Shown here in pieces: positions 25,632 through 34,283 of a DNA stretch of 64,000 nt. The notes under the pieces are model-generated. The model was not told the origin of the DNA. It searched no databases and was given only the letters and a program-made list of their open reading frames with translations. Made by a program: the position numbers and the translations under genes. Source of the DNA: Soonwooa sp032078105 (GTDB lineage: Bacteria > Bacteroidota > Bacteroidia > Flavobacteriales > Weeksellaceae); NCBI GenBank assembly GCA_046269235.1, contig JBJZOS010000003.1:124001-188000 (forward strand). The letters run 5' to 3'. Numbering within the stretch: the first letter of the stretch is position 1; every line of letters begins with the position of its first letter.

Positions 25632-25738
25632 ATCATTTACTTTTAAGTGATACAAAGCTAAGTTAGATTTTTAAAACATGAAAATTAATTTATCTTAAAT
25701 AAAAAAACCTTCCAAAATCATTGAAAAGTTTTGTATTT

Positions 25739-27871
25739 TTATTTTCCGCCGCCTTGGTTTTTCTCAACATCGATTTTGGTATTTTCTTTTACTTTTTGAT
25801 TTCCGAAACGCTTTGTAATCGTTAATGAAGCGCCGTACCAATCAGATGTATTTATGTTTCTAAATGTTCCTGCTTGACTGTAGGTCGTTCTGTCAAATAC
25901 TGGTCGCAGGAAAATGTTATTTAATTGTAAACTTGTTTCTAAACCAATTTTATCAAAGATTTTGGTAACAGATATATTATGAAATACGTTGGTAGTATTC
26001 CCAATTGAGTTTCCGTTATTGTTTCTATAGACACCAGCCCATCCAGAAATATTGATGTTTTTATCAAACAAATTGGTGTAGGTGAAGTTAGCAGAACCAG
26101 AGAAGTTCGTGATATAATCTTTTGTATTCAAGTTATTTCTGTGGTTGAAATCACTATTATCTTGGTAGTTGATACCAACTGTAACATTCACATTAAATTT
26201 ATTTTTAAAGAAAGTTTGGTTAGTGTTTAAGTTAACCGAATAACGCTCGGATTTTCCAATAAAATTATTTGGAAATGATACCAACTTATTGCCTTCTGGG
26301 ATATAATCTGTCCAATAATCTTGATTAGTAAAATTGTAACCTAAGGATAAGAAATACTTTTTATAAACGCCAAATTTCATTGTAAATCGATGATTTGGGT
26401 TCGGCACTAAATCCATATTTCCACGATAGAAATTTCCGTCACTTGTTGGTAATTCAAAAGGATTAAACTCAGAATACCAAGGTCTCCAAATGCTATAGTT
26501 ATAAGATGTTGACACATTAAAATTAGGACTTACAGTATATTTTATCAACGCGTTTGGCATGAGTTTTCCGTAAGACTCATCTCTTTTGATATCGTCATTT
26601 TTTTGATGCAATTTATAGTTCATATACTCGTAACGAAGCCCAAAACGCACATCCAATTTGTCAAAGAATTTTGTGCTATAATTAGCATAGACAGCATTGA
26701 GATTATCTTTGTAACTAAATCTGTTTCGCAAAATATCCGACGAAAAACCAAAATAATCTATCGGCATATAATTGTTATTAAAATCCAACTTAACACCAGT
26801 TTCTAAAGTATTATTTTTTGATCCTAAATTCTGCATGTAATCTAATTTTACGTAATAATTTCGCATCCGCGTATTTTCGAAAACACGTGTGTATTCTGGT
26901 GTCGGAAGATCAGACTGGTTGCGCAAGTAATGTCTATCGCCACGATCACCGTTGTAATTAAAGCCTACATTAACATCAAAAATCCTGTTTTTTTCTTTAT
27001 CATAATACTTATAAAACAAATTGGAATTCAATACTAAATATTTCGAGGCTTCATTTTGATTAATTGAATAAGTGTTAAAAGGATTTCCGTTTTTGAAAAC
27101 ACTTCCGACACTATTATTTTCGGAGTCACTTTTATTTTGAAAATACTCGAAAATAACACCGATATTATTTTTATCGTTTAATTCTAACTCCGAAGCTGAA
27201 GATACCGACGGCATTTTACCACGATAGATAGATTGCATATCAATTAATCTTTGTTCGTTATCTTGAAAAAGATTGTTCTCTGTTTTTACTGACGAAACAT
27301 TAGTATTGTCGTTGTAGCTACCCGTTATCGTCTGTGTAAAATTCTTTTTGTGATAGTTAAGGTTAAGGTTAGAATATTGATTATTCTTAGTGTTTTGGGT
27401 ATTAGTAAAAGCTACACTTCCTTTGACACCTTCATCTTCCCGCTTTTTAAGAACAATATTAATAACCTGTCCTGTGGTTTCGTATCTTGATGAAGGATTG
27501 GTGATTACCTCAATTTTCATCAAATTATCAGCAGGAAGTGATTTAAGATATTCTTTAAGTTCTTTTCCAGTAAAAACCGATTTCCTATCGTTAATATAGA
27601 CTGTCACATTTTCGCCTTCAGATTTTACAACATCATTGTTATCTATGCTCACCAAAGGCGTCATGCGAAGGACATCCCAAGTCGTATTACCCGCTAGAAT
27701 AGAGCTGTCAGCCACATTGAAAACCATTCTGTCAACCTTTGTCTCTACAGTTGGTTTTTTCGCAATAATCGTTACCGCTTCTATATTTTCTGATTTGATG
27801 GTATCTTGCTTTACTTGAGCCATAAAAAAGTTGGAACAAAGTAAAACCGCACTGGTAATAGTTAACTTCAT
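25739..27871 (-). CDS. TonB-dependent-receptor-like outer membrane beta-barrel protein
   Basis: A protein of 710 residues with signal peptide MKLTITSAVLLCSNFFMAQ. A plug-like domain (EAVTIIAKKPTVETKVDRMV, then LRMTPLVSIDNNDVVKSEGE and IEVITNPSSRYETTGQVINI) is followed by a long barrel rich in aromatic and Asn residues. It lacks the N-terminal carboxypeptidase-like beta-sandwich found in many relatives. This subgroup (outer membrane beta-barrel family OMP_b-brl_3) is common in Flavobacteriia; cargo unknown. Confidence 0.85.
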   Translation of the reverse strand: MKLTITSAVLLCSNFFMAQVKQDTIKSENIEAVTIIAKKPTVETKVDRMVFNVADSSILAGNTTWDVLRMTPLVSIDNNDVVKSEGENVTVYINDRKSVFTGKELKEYLKSLPADNLMKIEVITNPSSRYETTGQVINIVLKKREDEGVKGSVAFTNTQNTKNNQYSNLNLNYHKKNFTQTITGSYNDNTNVSSVKTENNLFQDNEQRLIDMQSIYRGKMPSVSSASELELNDKNNIGVIFEYFQNKSDSENNSVGSVFKNGNPFNTYSINQNEASKYLVLNSNLFYKYYDKEKNRIFDVNVGFNYNGDRGDRHYLRNQSDLPTPEYTRVFENTRMRNYYVKLDYMQNLGSKNNTLETGVKLDFNNNYMPIDYFGFSSDILRNRFSYKDNLNAVYANYSTKFFDKLDVRFGLRYEYMNYKLHQKNDDIKRDESYGKLMPNALIKYTVSPNFNVSTSYNYSIWRPWYSEFNPFELPTSDGNFYRGNMDLVPNPNHRFTMKFGVYKKYFLSLGYNFTNQDYWTDYIPEGNKLVSFPNNFIGKSERYSVNLNTNQTFFKNKFNVNVTVGINYQDNSDFNHRNNLNTKDYITNFSGSANFTYTNLFDKNINISGWAGVYRNNNGNSIGNTTNVFHNISVTKIFDKIGLETSLQLNNIFLRPVFDRTTYSQAGTFRNINTSDWYGASLTITKRFGNQKVKENTKIDVEKNQGGGK

Positions 27872-28101
27872 GTTTTTTTTTACAATAAGACAACTGGAAC
27901 CACTAACTTGTTACATCGAAATTAAAAAAGTATCACAAAAATCTAGTTTAGTATTAAAAATCAAAACAATACATTTAAAAACTCAGAAACATTTCAAAAT
28001 TGCACAAGAAATACGACTTTATGATTTATTAAAAATAAAACTCTTGAAGTACTATATTACAATGCCTAAACCAAAATCCATCAACTTCCGCCCAAATTCC
28101 T

Positions 28102-28109
28102 TATCTTTG
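28102..28109 (+). promoter_or_regulatory. Promoter -7 element of pnp
   Basis: TATCTTTG 66 bp before the pnp start. The leader contains ACACTC-6-GAGTGT, a small hairpin. The rest of 27872-28175 holds nothing else that I can identify; the expected rpsO neighbour is absent. Confidence 0.5.
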
Positions 28110-28175
28110 CCCACGAAAATTTAAAGAGTTTAAATATTAAAACACTCAATACGGAGTGTAAAACAAAATTAATTT

Positions 28176-30365
28176 ATGAGTGCACCACAAGCAATCACTG
28201 AGCTGATTACTCTTGCAGACGGCAGAGAAATTACGCTAGAAACAGGTAAATTGGCGAAGCAAGCCGATGGCGCTGTTGTTGTAAAATTGGGCGGAACGAT
28301 GCTTCTTGCAACCGTTGTAGCCAATAAAGAAGCCAACCCGGGCGTTGACTTTTTACCTTTAACAGTAGATTACAGAGAAAAATTCTACGCAGGCGGAAAA
28401 ATCCCAGGAAACTTCTTCCGTAGAGAAGCAAGACCATCGGATCAAGAAATCTTGACAATGCGTTTGGTTGACAGAGTTCTTCGTCCATTGTTCCCTGAAG
28501 ATTTCCATGCGGAAGTTCAGGTGATGATTTCCCTAATTTCTTACGATGGACAAACCATTCCAGATGATTTAGCAGGTTTAGCAGCCTCTGCAGCAATCGC
28601 GATTACCGACATCCCTTTCAACGGTCCGATGTCTGAAGTTAGAGTTGTGAAATTGGACGGAAAATTAGCCATCAACCCGAAATATGAAGATTTAGCAAAC
28701 GCGGAATTGGATATTATGGTCGGAGCAACAAAATCTTCAATCGTAATGGTAGAAGGTGAAATGAAAGAAATTTCTGAGCAAGAAATGTTGGAAGCCATTC
28801 AATTTGCGCATAAAGAAATCATCAATCAAATCGAAGCTCAAGAAAGATTAGCTGCTAAAGTTGTAGGTTCTTCTCCAAAAAGAGAATATTCTCACGAAAC
28901 TCACGATGAAGAAATTCGTGAAAAAGTGTGGAAAGAAACTTACGATAAAGTATATGAAGTAGCTAAAACGCCTTCTGCAAAAGAAGAAAGAGGAGAAAAC
29001 TTCAAAGCGGTTTTAAACGACTTTTTAGCACAATATACAGACGAAGAAGAATTAGAAAGAGTAACACCTTTCGTTAAAGTATATTACCACGACGTGGAAA
29101 AAGAAGCCATGCGTCAAATGATTCTGAACGAGAAAGTTCGTTTGGATGGTCGTGATCCCCAAACGATTCGTCCAATTTGGTCAGAAATCGATTATCTTCC
29201 AGGAGCTCACGGTTCTGCTATTTTTACAAGAGGAGAAACTCAATCTTTAACGGCTGTAACTTTAGGTTCTATTAAAGATGCAAATATGGTGGATAGCGTG
29301 ATTACGCAACACGACGAAAAATTCTTCCTTCATTATAATTTCCCTCCATTCTCAACAGGTGAAGCACGTCCTTTAAGAGGAACATCAAGAAGAGAAGTGG
29401 GACACGGTAACTTGGCTCAAAGAGCTTTAGCCAACATGATTCCTGAAGAAAATCCGTACACAATTCGTGTCGTTTCTGATATTTTAGAATCTAACGGTTC
29501 GTCTTCCATGGCGACAGTTTGCGCAGGAACATTGGCTTTGATGGATGCAGGTGTTCAGATCAAAAAACCAGTTTCAGGAATCGCAATGGGATTGATTACT
29601 GACGAAAAATCTGGAAAATTTACGGTTCTTTCTGATATTTTAGGTGATGAAGATCACTTAGGAGACATGGACTTCAAAGTAACAGGTACTGCTGATGGAA
29701 TCACCGCTTGTCAAATGGACATCAAAATACAAGGACTTTCCATGGACATCATGGAGCAGGCTTTAATGCAAGCAAAAGATGGTCGTTTACATATTTTAAA
29801 TAAAATTACGGAAACCATCGCAGAACCAAGAGAAGATGTGAAACCTCACGCTCCAAAAATGGTGATGATGGAAATTCCGAAAGACTTTATCGGTGCAGTA
29901 ATCGGACCTGGTGGAAAGATTATTCAACAAATGCAAAAAGATACCGATACGGTCATTGCCATTGAAGAAGTGGGAGAAATCGGACGTATCGAGATTTCTG
30001 GTATCAGCAGAGAGAAAATCAACGAAGCGGTTGCGAAAATCAACGAAATTACTTTCGTACCTGTTGTAGGAGAAGTTTACAAAGGAAAAGTAGTTAAAGT
30101 AATGGATTTCGGTGCTTTCGTAGCAATTGCTAAAGGTACAGAAGGTCTACTACATATTTCAGAAATCGAATGGAAGCGTCTGGACAAAGTTCCGTATGCG
30201 GAGGGCGATGAAGTTGAAGTGAAATTCATGGGTTATGATGATCGTAAGAAAATGAAACTTTCTAGAAAAGTTCTTCTTCCAAGACCACCAAAACCAGAGC
30301 CAAAGCCAAAAGCTGAAAACAACCAAGCAAAACCTGAAGGCGACAAACCAACAGAACAAGCTTAA
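28176..30365 (+). CDS. pnp: Polynucleotide phosphorylase (PNPase)
   Basis: A protein of 729 residues with two RNase PH domains (about 1-220 and 320-540; FFRREARPSDQEILTMRLVD, RPLRGTSRREVGHGNLAQRA), a KH domain (KDFIGAVIGPGGKIIQQMQK) and an S1 domain (GEVYKGKVVKVMDFGAFVAI), ending in a proline/lysine-rich tail. It degrades RNA from the 3' end with phosphate and can add tails. A Ro60 ortholog lies 650 bp away in convergent orientation, of interest because Ro60 and Y RNA tether to PNPase in Deinococcus radiodurans. Confidence 0.97.
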   Translation: MSAPQAITELITLADGREITLETGKLAKQADGAVVVKLGGTMLLATVVANKEANPGVDFLPLTVDYREKFYAGGKIPGNFFRREARPSDQEILTMRLVDRVLRPLFPEDFHAEVQVMISLISYDGQTIPDDLAGLAASAAIAITDIPFNGPMSEVRVVKLDGKLAINPKYEDLANAELDIMVGATKSSIVMVEGEMKEISEQEMLEAIQFAHKEIINQIEAQERLAAKVVGSSPKREYSHETHDEEIREKVWKETYDKVYEVAKTPSAKEERGENFKAVLNDFLAQYTDEEELERVTPFVKVYYHDVEKEAMRQMILNEKVRLDGRDPQTIRPIWSEIDYLPGAHGSAIFTRGETQSLTAVTLGSIKDANMVDSVITQHDEKFFLHYNFPPFSTGEARPLRGTSRREVGHGNLAQRALANMIPEENPYTIRVVSDILESNGSSSMATVCAGTLALMDAGVQIKKPVSGIAMGLITDEKSGKFTVLSDILGDEDHLGDMDFKVTGTADGITACQMDIKIQGLSMDIMEQALMQAKDGRLHILNKITETIAEPREDVKPHAPKMVMMEIPKDFIGAVIGPGGKIIQQMQKDTDTVIAIEEVGEIGRIEISGISREKINEAVAKINEITFVPVVGEVYKGKVVKVMDFGAFVAIAKGTEGLLHISEIEWKRLDKVPYAEGDEVEVKFMGYDDRKKMKLSRKVLLPRPPKPEPKPKAENNQAKPEGDKPTEQA

Positions 30366-30371
30366 CAATAG

Positions 30372-30398
30372 AAAACCACCGCAAGTCGGTGGTTTTTT
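30372..30398 (+). terminator. Terminator behind pnp
   Basis: AAAACCACCG-5-CGGTGGTTTT with a T run, directly after the stop codon. Confidence 0.9.
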
Positions 30399-30432
30399 GG
30401 TTTTCCGTATCTTCGGAATAATTTACAAGTCC

Positions 30433-30598
30433 ATGAAGACATTACTTTTTCTTCGCTCTTTTGCAAGTGTTAATGTATGTTCATCAAATTTTAAAAACTA
30501 AAAAAGAAAATGTTATACAACAAACCTCTATCGTTAATTTAGTTGAAAATAATAAAATTGAAGCCGTTAAATCTGTTTTGGAAAAATTGAAATCCTAG
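30433..30598 (+). pseudogene. Frameshifted remnant of a small secreted protein
   Basis: ATG 30433 opens MKTLLFLRSFASVNVCSSNF and soon ends in TAA. A shifted frame carries on with KTKKENVIQQTSIVNLVENN, then KIEAVKSVLEKLKS-stop at 30598. The second part resembles the start of an ankyrin-type helix pair (LVENNKIEAVKSVL). It reads as one small exported protein broken by a frameshift and perhaps truncated. Confidence 0.4.
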
Positions 30599-30628
30599 AT
30601 TACTTATATTAAAGATTTTATAACATAG

Positions 30629-30960
30629 AACACAGAATTAGCAGACCACATCCGAGAATATCTCCCGGAACACCAAATCTAAATGTTACCGAAAAGAAAA
30701 TGTTTGAAGGTTTGGCATTTTTGGTTGATAATAAAAGGTATTTAAATATACGCGACGAAAATTTAATGCTACCTTAAAGTGCGCATTTGTAATAAAAAGT
30801 TTCCAATAAAGTTGGTTTCTCAGCTATGATGATGAGGGGCAAACAAATGCATGGATTTTGTTATGTTGAACCAGCAGGTTTTCGGAAATTCGATGATTTA
30901 TCTTATTGGCTGAAGATAACTTTAGAAGTCAGTAAAATAAAAAAATCAAAAAAGAAATAG
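30629..30960 (+). pseudogene. TfoX/Sxy N-terminal-domain protein, degraded
   Basis: Pieces read NTELADHIREYLPE, then after a frameshift NLNVTEKKMFEGLAFLVDNK, RYLNIRDENLMLP, three in-frame stops, VSNKVGFSAMMMRGKQMHGF, CYVEPAGFRKFDDLSYWLK and a final KIKKSKKK-stop. Order and spacing match the small TfoX_N proteins (about 110 residues; KKMFGGLAF, KG-YCYVEP). With no start codon, one frameshift and several stops it cannot be expressed whole. Confidence 0.75.
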
Positions 30961-31013
30961 AAACAATGCACCCCAAACTGAGGTGGATTGTTTATAAATA
31001 CTAGATTTTAAAT

Positions 31014-32399
31014 TTAATTAAAATCCTTTTCCAACGCACGAATGTATTGAAAAACTTTATCACTCCAACCGTTGATTTCTGCGGTCCAATGATTGGTTTT
31101 TATCCCATGCGTGTGCGACGAAATATCAATGATATAAGACGATTGATACGGTGTTGTATCAGGTATTTTTGCCAAACCGTAATGCGCGTCGATATCTTGG
31201 CTATCAGAAATAACCACCAATCGATCCGCATCTTTTGCGTAAGCTTCGTCTTTTAACCATTCGCAAAGTTGGTAGGTAAAAATTCCACCGCCGCCTAGAC
31301 TCTCGTTAATATCATTGAAATGATCGAAAAGTCCAAGTCCATAACCGCTTTTCCAAACAAGATGTGCACCTTTACGTTCTGCATCGCTACCTGCGGTAAA
31401 AACCAAAATCAAATCTTCAAAAACATAAGTTCCAACGGCGGCCATCGCAAAAGCCAAATCCATTCTCGAAAATTTAGAATTAGAACTCGTAATTCCGCCC
31501 ATACTTCCCGAAACATCGATTGCAAGAATCGTTGTTCCCGTGATTTTCTCTTGAGAAAAACAATTTCTCATCGCTTTATCAATATCCGAAGTATATTCTG
31601 GTGCATTTCTTTGCGCCGCCAAAAAGTTCAACGGCGTCAACCAACCGCTGTTCACCTGAGAAATCGCATTTTGAATATCTTTTCGTGAAAGATTAGCTTC
31701 AATCATATTTCTAAGATTTCGCAAAATCGCCAAGGAACCCAAACTTTTTTCGGAAATCATTCGTTCGAAGGTTTCTTTTTTGTCTGAACCTTGTGATAAA
31801 GCGACTTCCCAAGTATTTGCCGGTTTCAATTCGTTATTAATTAAAGTTCTTAAAGCGACTTCATTTTTAGACGTTGGTTTTGGATGAACCAAATTAACAA
31901 CATCAACTAAAGATAAGTCTAAATTGCTTTTTTTGTATTTTGAAATTTGATAGTCATCATAGTTGTCAAACGCTTTAGCTAAGCCTTTTTTTATGGATTT
32001 TGACATTTTGTAAGAAGCATTTCTCACTTTCAACATTTGTAAAAGATCCATGGTCATATCTGGTCGAGTACAGATTTTTGCAATAGCGTCTTTAACGGGC
32101 GTCTCGTGAATTTCATTGGCTAAAATCAATAACCAAAGCGGTGTGTGTCGTAATTTTTGTTCAAAACGACATTCCAAAGCCAATTCTACAATTTGCTCAC
32201 CCGAAACTTTTGAACACAAATTTTCAATCTGCATCATAATTTCGTCGGCAGGTTGATAATAATTGGATTCAAATAAAAGATTGGCAAGCGTTACACGTCT
32301 TAACAACTCGTAATCTGTATATTTTCCAGCTTTTGCAGAAGTTTCGCCTGCAATTTTTCCGGTTCCGAAAACTGATTTTTTTAAGTTGAATTTTGACAT
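31014..32399 (-). CDS. rsr: Ro60 ortholog (TROVE plus vWA domain), Rsr
   Basis: A protein of 461 residues from ATG 32399 (MSKFNLKKSVFGTGKIAGET); an upstream ATG at 32462 adds 21 atypical residues. The TROVE domain of HEAT-like helices covers about 20-290 (YTDYELLRRVTLANLLFESN, LRHTPLWLLILANEIHE). A von Willebrand A domain follows from about 315 with the MIDAS motif AIDVSGSMGG. Ro60 is a ring that binds misfolded RNA ends in its cavity and Y RNA on its outside. Directly upstream lies a tRNA-like RNA candidate, with no terminator between, so the two are probably one transcript. The promoter is shared in sequence with that of rtcB. Confidence 0.93.
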   Translation of the reverse strand: MSKFNLKKSVFGTGKIAGETSAKAGKYTDYELLRRVTLANLLFESNYYQPADEIMMQIENLCSKVSGEQIVELALECRFEQKLRHTPLWLLILANEIHETPVKDAIAKICTRPDMTMDLLQMLKVRNASYKMSKSIKKGLAKAFDNYDDYQISKYKKSNLDLSLVDVVNLVHPKPTSKNEVALRTLINNELKPANTWEVALSQGSDKKETFERMISEKSLGSLAILRNLRNMIEANLSRKDIQNAISQVNSGWLTPLNFLAAQRNAPEYTSDIDKAMRNCFSQEKITGTTILAIDVSGSMGGITSSNSKFSRMDLAFAMAAVGTYVFEDLILVFTAGSDAERKGAHLVWKSGYGLGLFDHFNDINESLGGGGIFTYQLCEWLKDEAYAKDADRLVVISDSQDIDAHYGLAKIPDTTPYQSSYIIDISSHTHGIKTNHWTAEINGWSDKVFQYIRALEKDFN

Positions 32400-32466
32400 T
32401 TTTTCCTTTTTTAAAATTAAAAATAAGAAGCGGTTAAATCTGAATATGGTGTTTTTTTCCATTGAA

Positions 32467-32568
32467 CGAAGTAACCAGTATCCTCACACCGCTTCCGTTT
32501 TGGGAGATTGGCTGGATTCGAACCAGCGACACACGGACTAATAATCGAAGTAACTTTATTATCACACC
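32467..32568 (-). repeat. Direct repeat GGTGTGA-N8/9-GTTACTTCG in the Ro60 leader
   Basis: On the minus strand one copy (32546-32568) lies inside the 3' half of the Y-RNA candidate and one (32467-32490) lies between that RNA and the Ro60 start. The outer 7 and 9 bases match exactly; the middle differs. A duplicated RNA motif so close to the gene could be a protein-binding element or a trace of a duplicated Y RNA. Confidence 0.6.
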
Positions 32569-32637
32569 TCTTTTTTGAAAAGGTTTAAATTTAATAAAGT
32601 GTTTGACGTTGCTCTATCCAACTGAGCTACAATCTCC
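32503..32637 (-). ncRNA. Y RNA-like (YrlA-class) tRNA-mimicking RNA candidate
   Basis: 135 nt on the minus strand. 5' GGAGATTG (32630-32637) pairs fully with CAATCTCC (32503-32510), an 8-bp acceptor stem. TA is followed by the D arm GCTCAGTTGGATAGAGC (32611-32627), and the T arm is GCTGGTTCGAATCCAGC (32511-32527). Between the D and T arms there are 83 nt in place of a normal anticodon arm: a perfect 9-bp stem ACTTTATTA/TAATAAAGT capped by ACCTTTTC/AAAGAGGT. No anticodon loop can be drawn. Bacterial Y RNAs of the YrlA type contain such tRNA-like domains and are encoded next to Ro60, as here. It is not an ordinary tRNA; a tRNA with an insertion is the main alternative. Confidence 0.75.
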
Positions 32638-32640
32638 TTG

Positions 32641-32700
32641 TTTGATGATGCAAAGTAATCACCTTAGTACGCAATGTATTTGCGTAGTAAATATTTATTT
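32641..32700 (-). promoter_or_regulatory. Promoter/operator of the Y RNA candidate and rsr
   Basis: Minus strand: ACGCA-N7-TGCGT (32669-32685), 10 nt, -7-like TTACTTTG, then CATCATCAAA and the RNA. Transcription should start only some 8-10 nt before the acceptor stem. Plus-strand block TTTGATGATGCAAAG (32641-32655) is identical to the rtcB promoter (13957-13971), and the operator lies at the same distance in both. Confidence 0.75.
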
Positions 32701-32761
32701 TACATTTAATGAAAAAACGTTCTACTTCTCCATAATCATCAAAGTCTATCTTAAAACTGAA

Positions 32762-32903
32762 TTAATCTAAAGTCTGTACACTGCCGCCATTTATGAAAAG
32801 CCTTTGCCCACACACCCAACTTTAACATGTGGAGCCACCAAATAAGGAACCGCTTCAGCAATATCTTTTGGTTGGCAGACACACTTCAAAGACGTATGCG
32901 TTA
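32762..32903 (-). pseudogene. C-terminal remnant of an SDR-family oxidoreductase
   Basis: Minus strand: QPKDIAEAVPYLVAPHVKV followed, after a frameshift, by LFINGGSVQTLD-stop. The pattern (PxDIAxAVxYL, then xxxNGG) is that of the last 45 residues of short-chain dehydrogenases. No upstream part is present in the window. Confidence 0.5.
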
Positions 32904-32968
32904 AGATTTTCTGTTAATTTAATCAACATTTTATTTAGGAATTGTAAAACTTTTCAGAAATTTGCAGG

Positions 32969-34189
32969 ATGCATCCACGAGAACTAAAAATCGAAAATTT
33001 CACTTACGATTTACCCAACGAAAATATCGCTTACAATCCCGCAAATCCTAGAGATTCGTCTAAGCTTTTGGTTTTCAAAAACAACAACATCTCAACCGAT
33101 ATTTATCAACATATATCGGAACATTTGCCAAATGATGCAGTTTTAGTTTTCAATGACACCAAAGTTATCAAGTCTCGATTGTTTTTCACGAACGAAACTG
33201 GCGCAGCCATCGAGGTTTTTTGTCTAGAACCTTATGGCGAAAATGTCAATTACGAAGATTATTTTCAGAAACAAGGAAGCATACTTTGGACTTGCCTCAT
33301 CGGGAAAGTTGCAAAATGGAGAACGCCAAAGCTTACTAAAACTTTAAGGATTGATAATAAAATTGTAGAACTAACTGCTGAGATTATCGAAAAACTCGCC
33401 GATTCTTATGTGGTAAAATTATCGTGGTCACCAGAAGAAATTCCGTTTGCAGATGTGGTTAATGCTGCAGGTGTTACGCCACTTCCGCCCTATATCAAAA
33501 GGCTTGCGGACAAAACCGATGAAGAAACTTACCAAACGGTCTATTCCGAACATGACGGATCGGTGGCTGCACCAACAGCTGGTTTGCATTTCACAAAAAG
33601 GATTTTGGATGACCTTCAAAGTAAAGGCATCGAAACATTATTCACAACTTTACATGTCGGCGCAGGAACTTTCAAACCTGTGAAATCGGAAACAATGGAC
33701 GAGCACATCATGCATTCTGAATGTATGAACATTGGCATCGATTTTTTAGAACATCTTTTAGAAAACATTAATCGTCCAATTATTCCTGTTGGCACAACAT
33801 CCATGCGAACTGTCGAGAGTATTTTTTGGATGGGAAATAAAGTGGCTAACAATCCCAATATTCCTTTTGAAAAACTAAAAGTTACCCAGTGGGAACCTTA
33901 CGAAACCGAAACTATTAATTCTGCTGAGGTTGCTATTTCAGCATTAATTAATTGGATTAAAAAACATGAGCAAAGCCACATTTCTGTAGAGACAGAAATT
34001 ATAATTGCGCCAAGTTATACTTTCCGAATTGCAAAAGGTCTTATCACCAACTTCCATCAACCGCAATCGACTTTGTTATTACTCGTTTCAGCATTAATTG
34101 GTGAAAAATGGCTTGAGCTTTATGATTATGCGTTGAAGAATAATTTTAGATTTTTAAGTTACGGTGACGGTAGTCTATTGTTGCCATAA
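32969..34189 (+). CDS. queA: QueA-family S-adenosylmethionine:tRNA ribosyltransferase-isomerase (long paralog)
   Basis: A protein of 406 residues. Family blocks: RELKIENFTYDLPNENIAYN, NPRDSSKLLVF, LVFNDTKVIKSRLF, PLPPYIKR, GSVAAPTAGLHFT, TLHVGAGTFKPV and ITNFHQPQSTLLLLVSALIG. QueA transfers ribose from SAM to preQ1 in tRNA to make epoxyqueuosine. Canonical QueA has about 350 residues; this protein has extra segments around residues 85-140 and 300-345. Flavobacteriia often encode a second, longer paralog, so its exact role is less certain than its fold. Confidence 0.8.
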   Translation: MHPRELKIENFTYDLPNENIAYNPANPRDSSKLLVFKNNNISTDIYQHISEHLPNDAVLVFNDTKVIKSRLFFTNETGAAIEVFCLEPYGENVNYEDYFQKQGSILWTCLIGKVAKWRTPKLTKTLRIDNKIVELTAEIIEKLADSYVVKLSWSPEEIPFADVVNAAGVTPLPPYIKRLADKTDEETYQTVYSEHDGSVAAPTAGLHFTKRILDDLQSKGIETLFTTLHVGAGTFKPVKSETMDEHIMHSECMNIGIDFLEHLLENINRPIIPVGTTSMRTVESIFWMGNKVANNPNIPFEKLKVTQWEPYETETINSAEVAISALINWIKKHEQSHISVETEIIIAPSYTFRIAKGLITNFHQPQSTLLLLVSALIGEKWLELYDYALKNNFRFLSYGDGSLLLP

Positions 34190-34229
34190 CTTATTTTTTA
34201 AACCGAAACTTATTTAATATAATCTCATA

Positions 34230-34264
34230 AAAAAATCCTCGCGAGTTAACGGACGAGGATTTTT
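34230..34264. terminator. Bidirectional terminator between the queA-like and pepP-like genes
   Basis: AAAAATCCTCG-12-CGAGGATTTTT: symmetrical stem with T runs on both strands between convergent genes. Confidence 0.9.
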
Positions 34265-34283
34265 AATTTATAATATTTAAAAC

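Noticed and set aside
32503..32637. Ordinary tRNA gene interrupted by an intron
   Set aside because: The 83-nt region contains no anticodon stem-loop at either edge, and self-splicing or archaeal-type introns of this size at that place are not expected in Bacteroidota.
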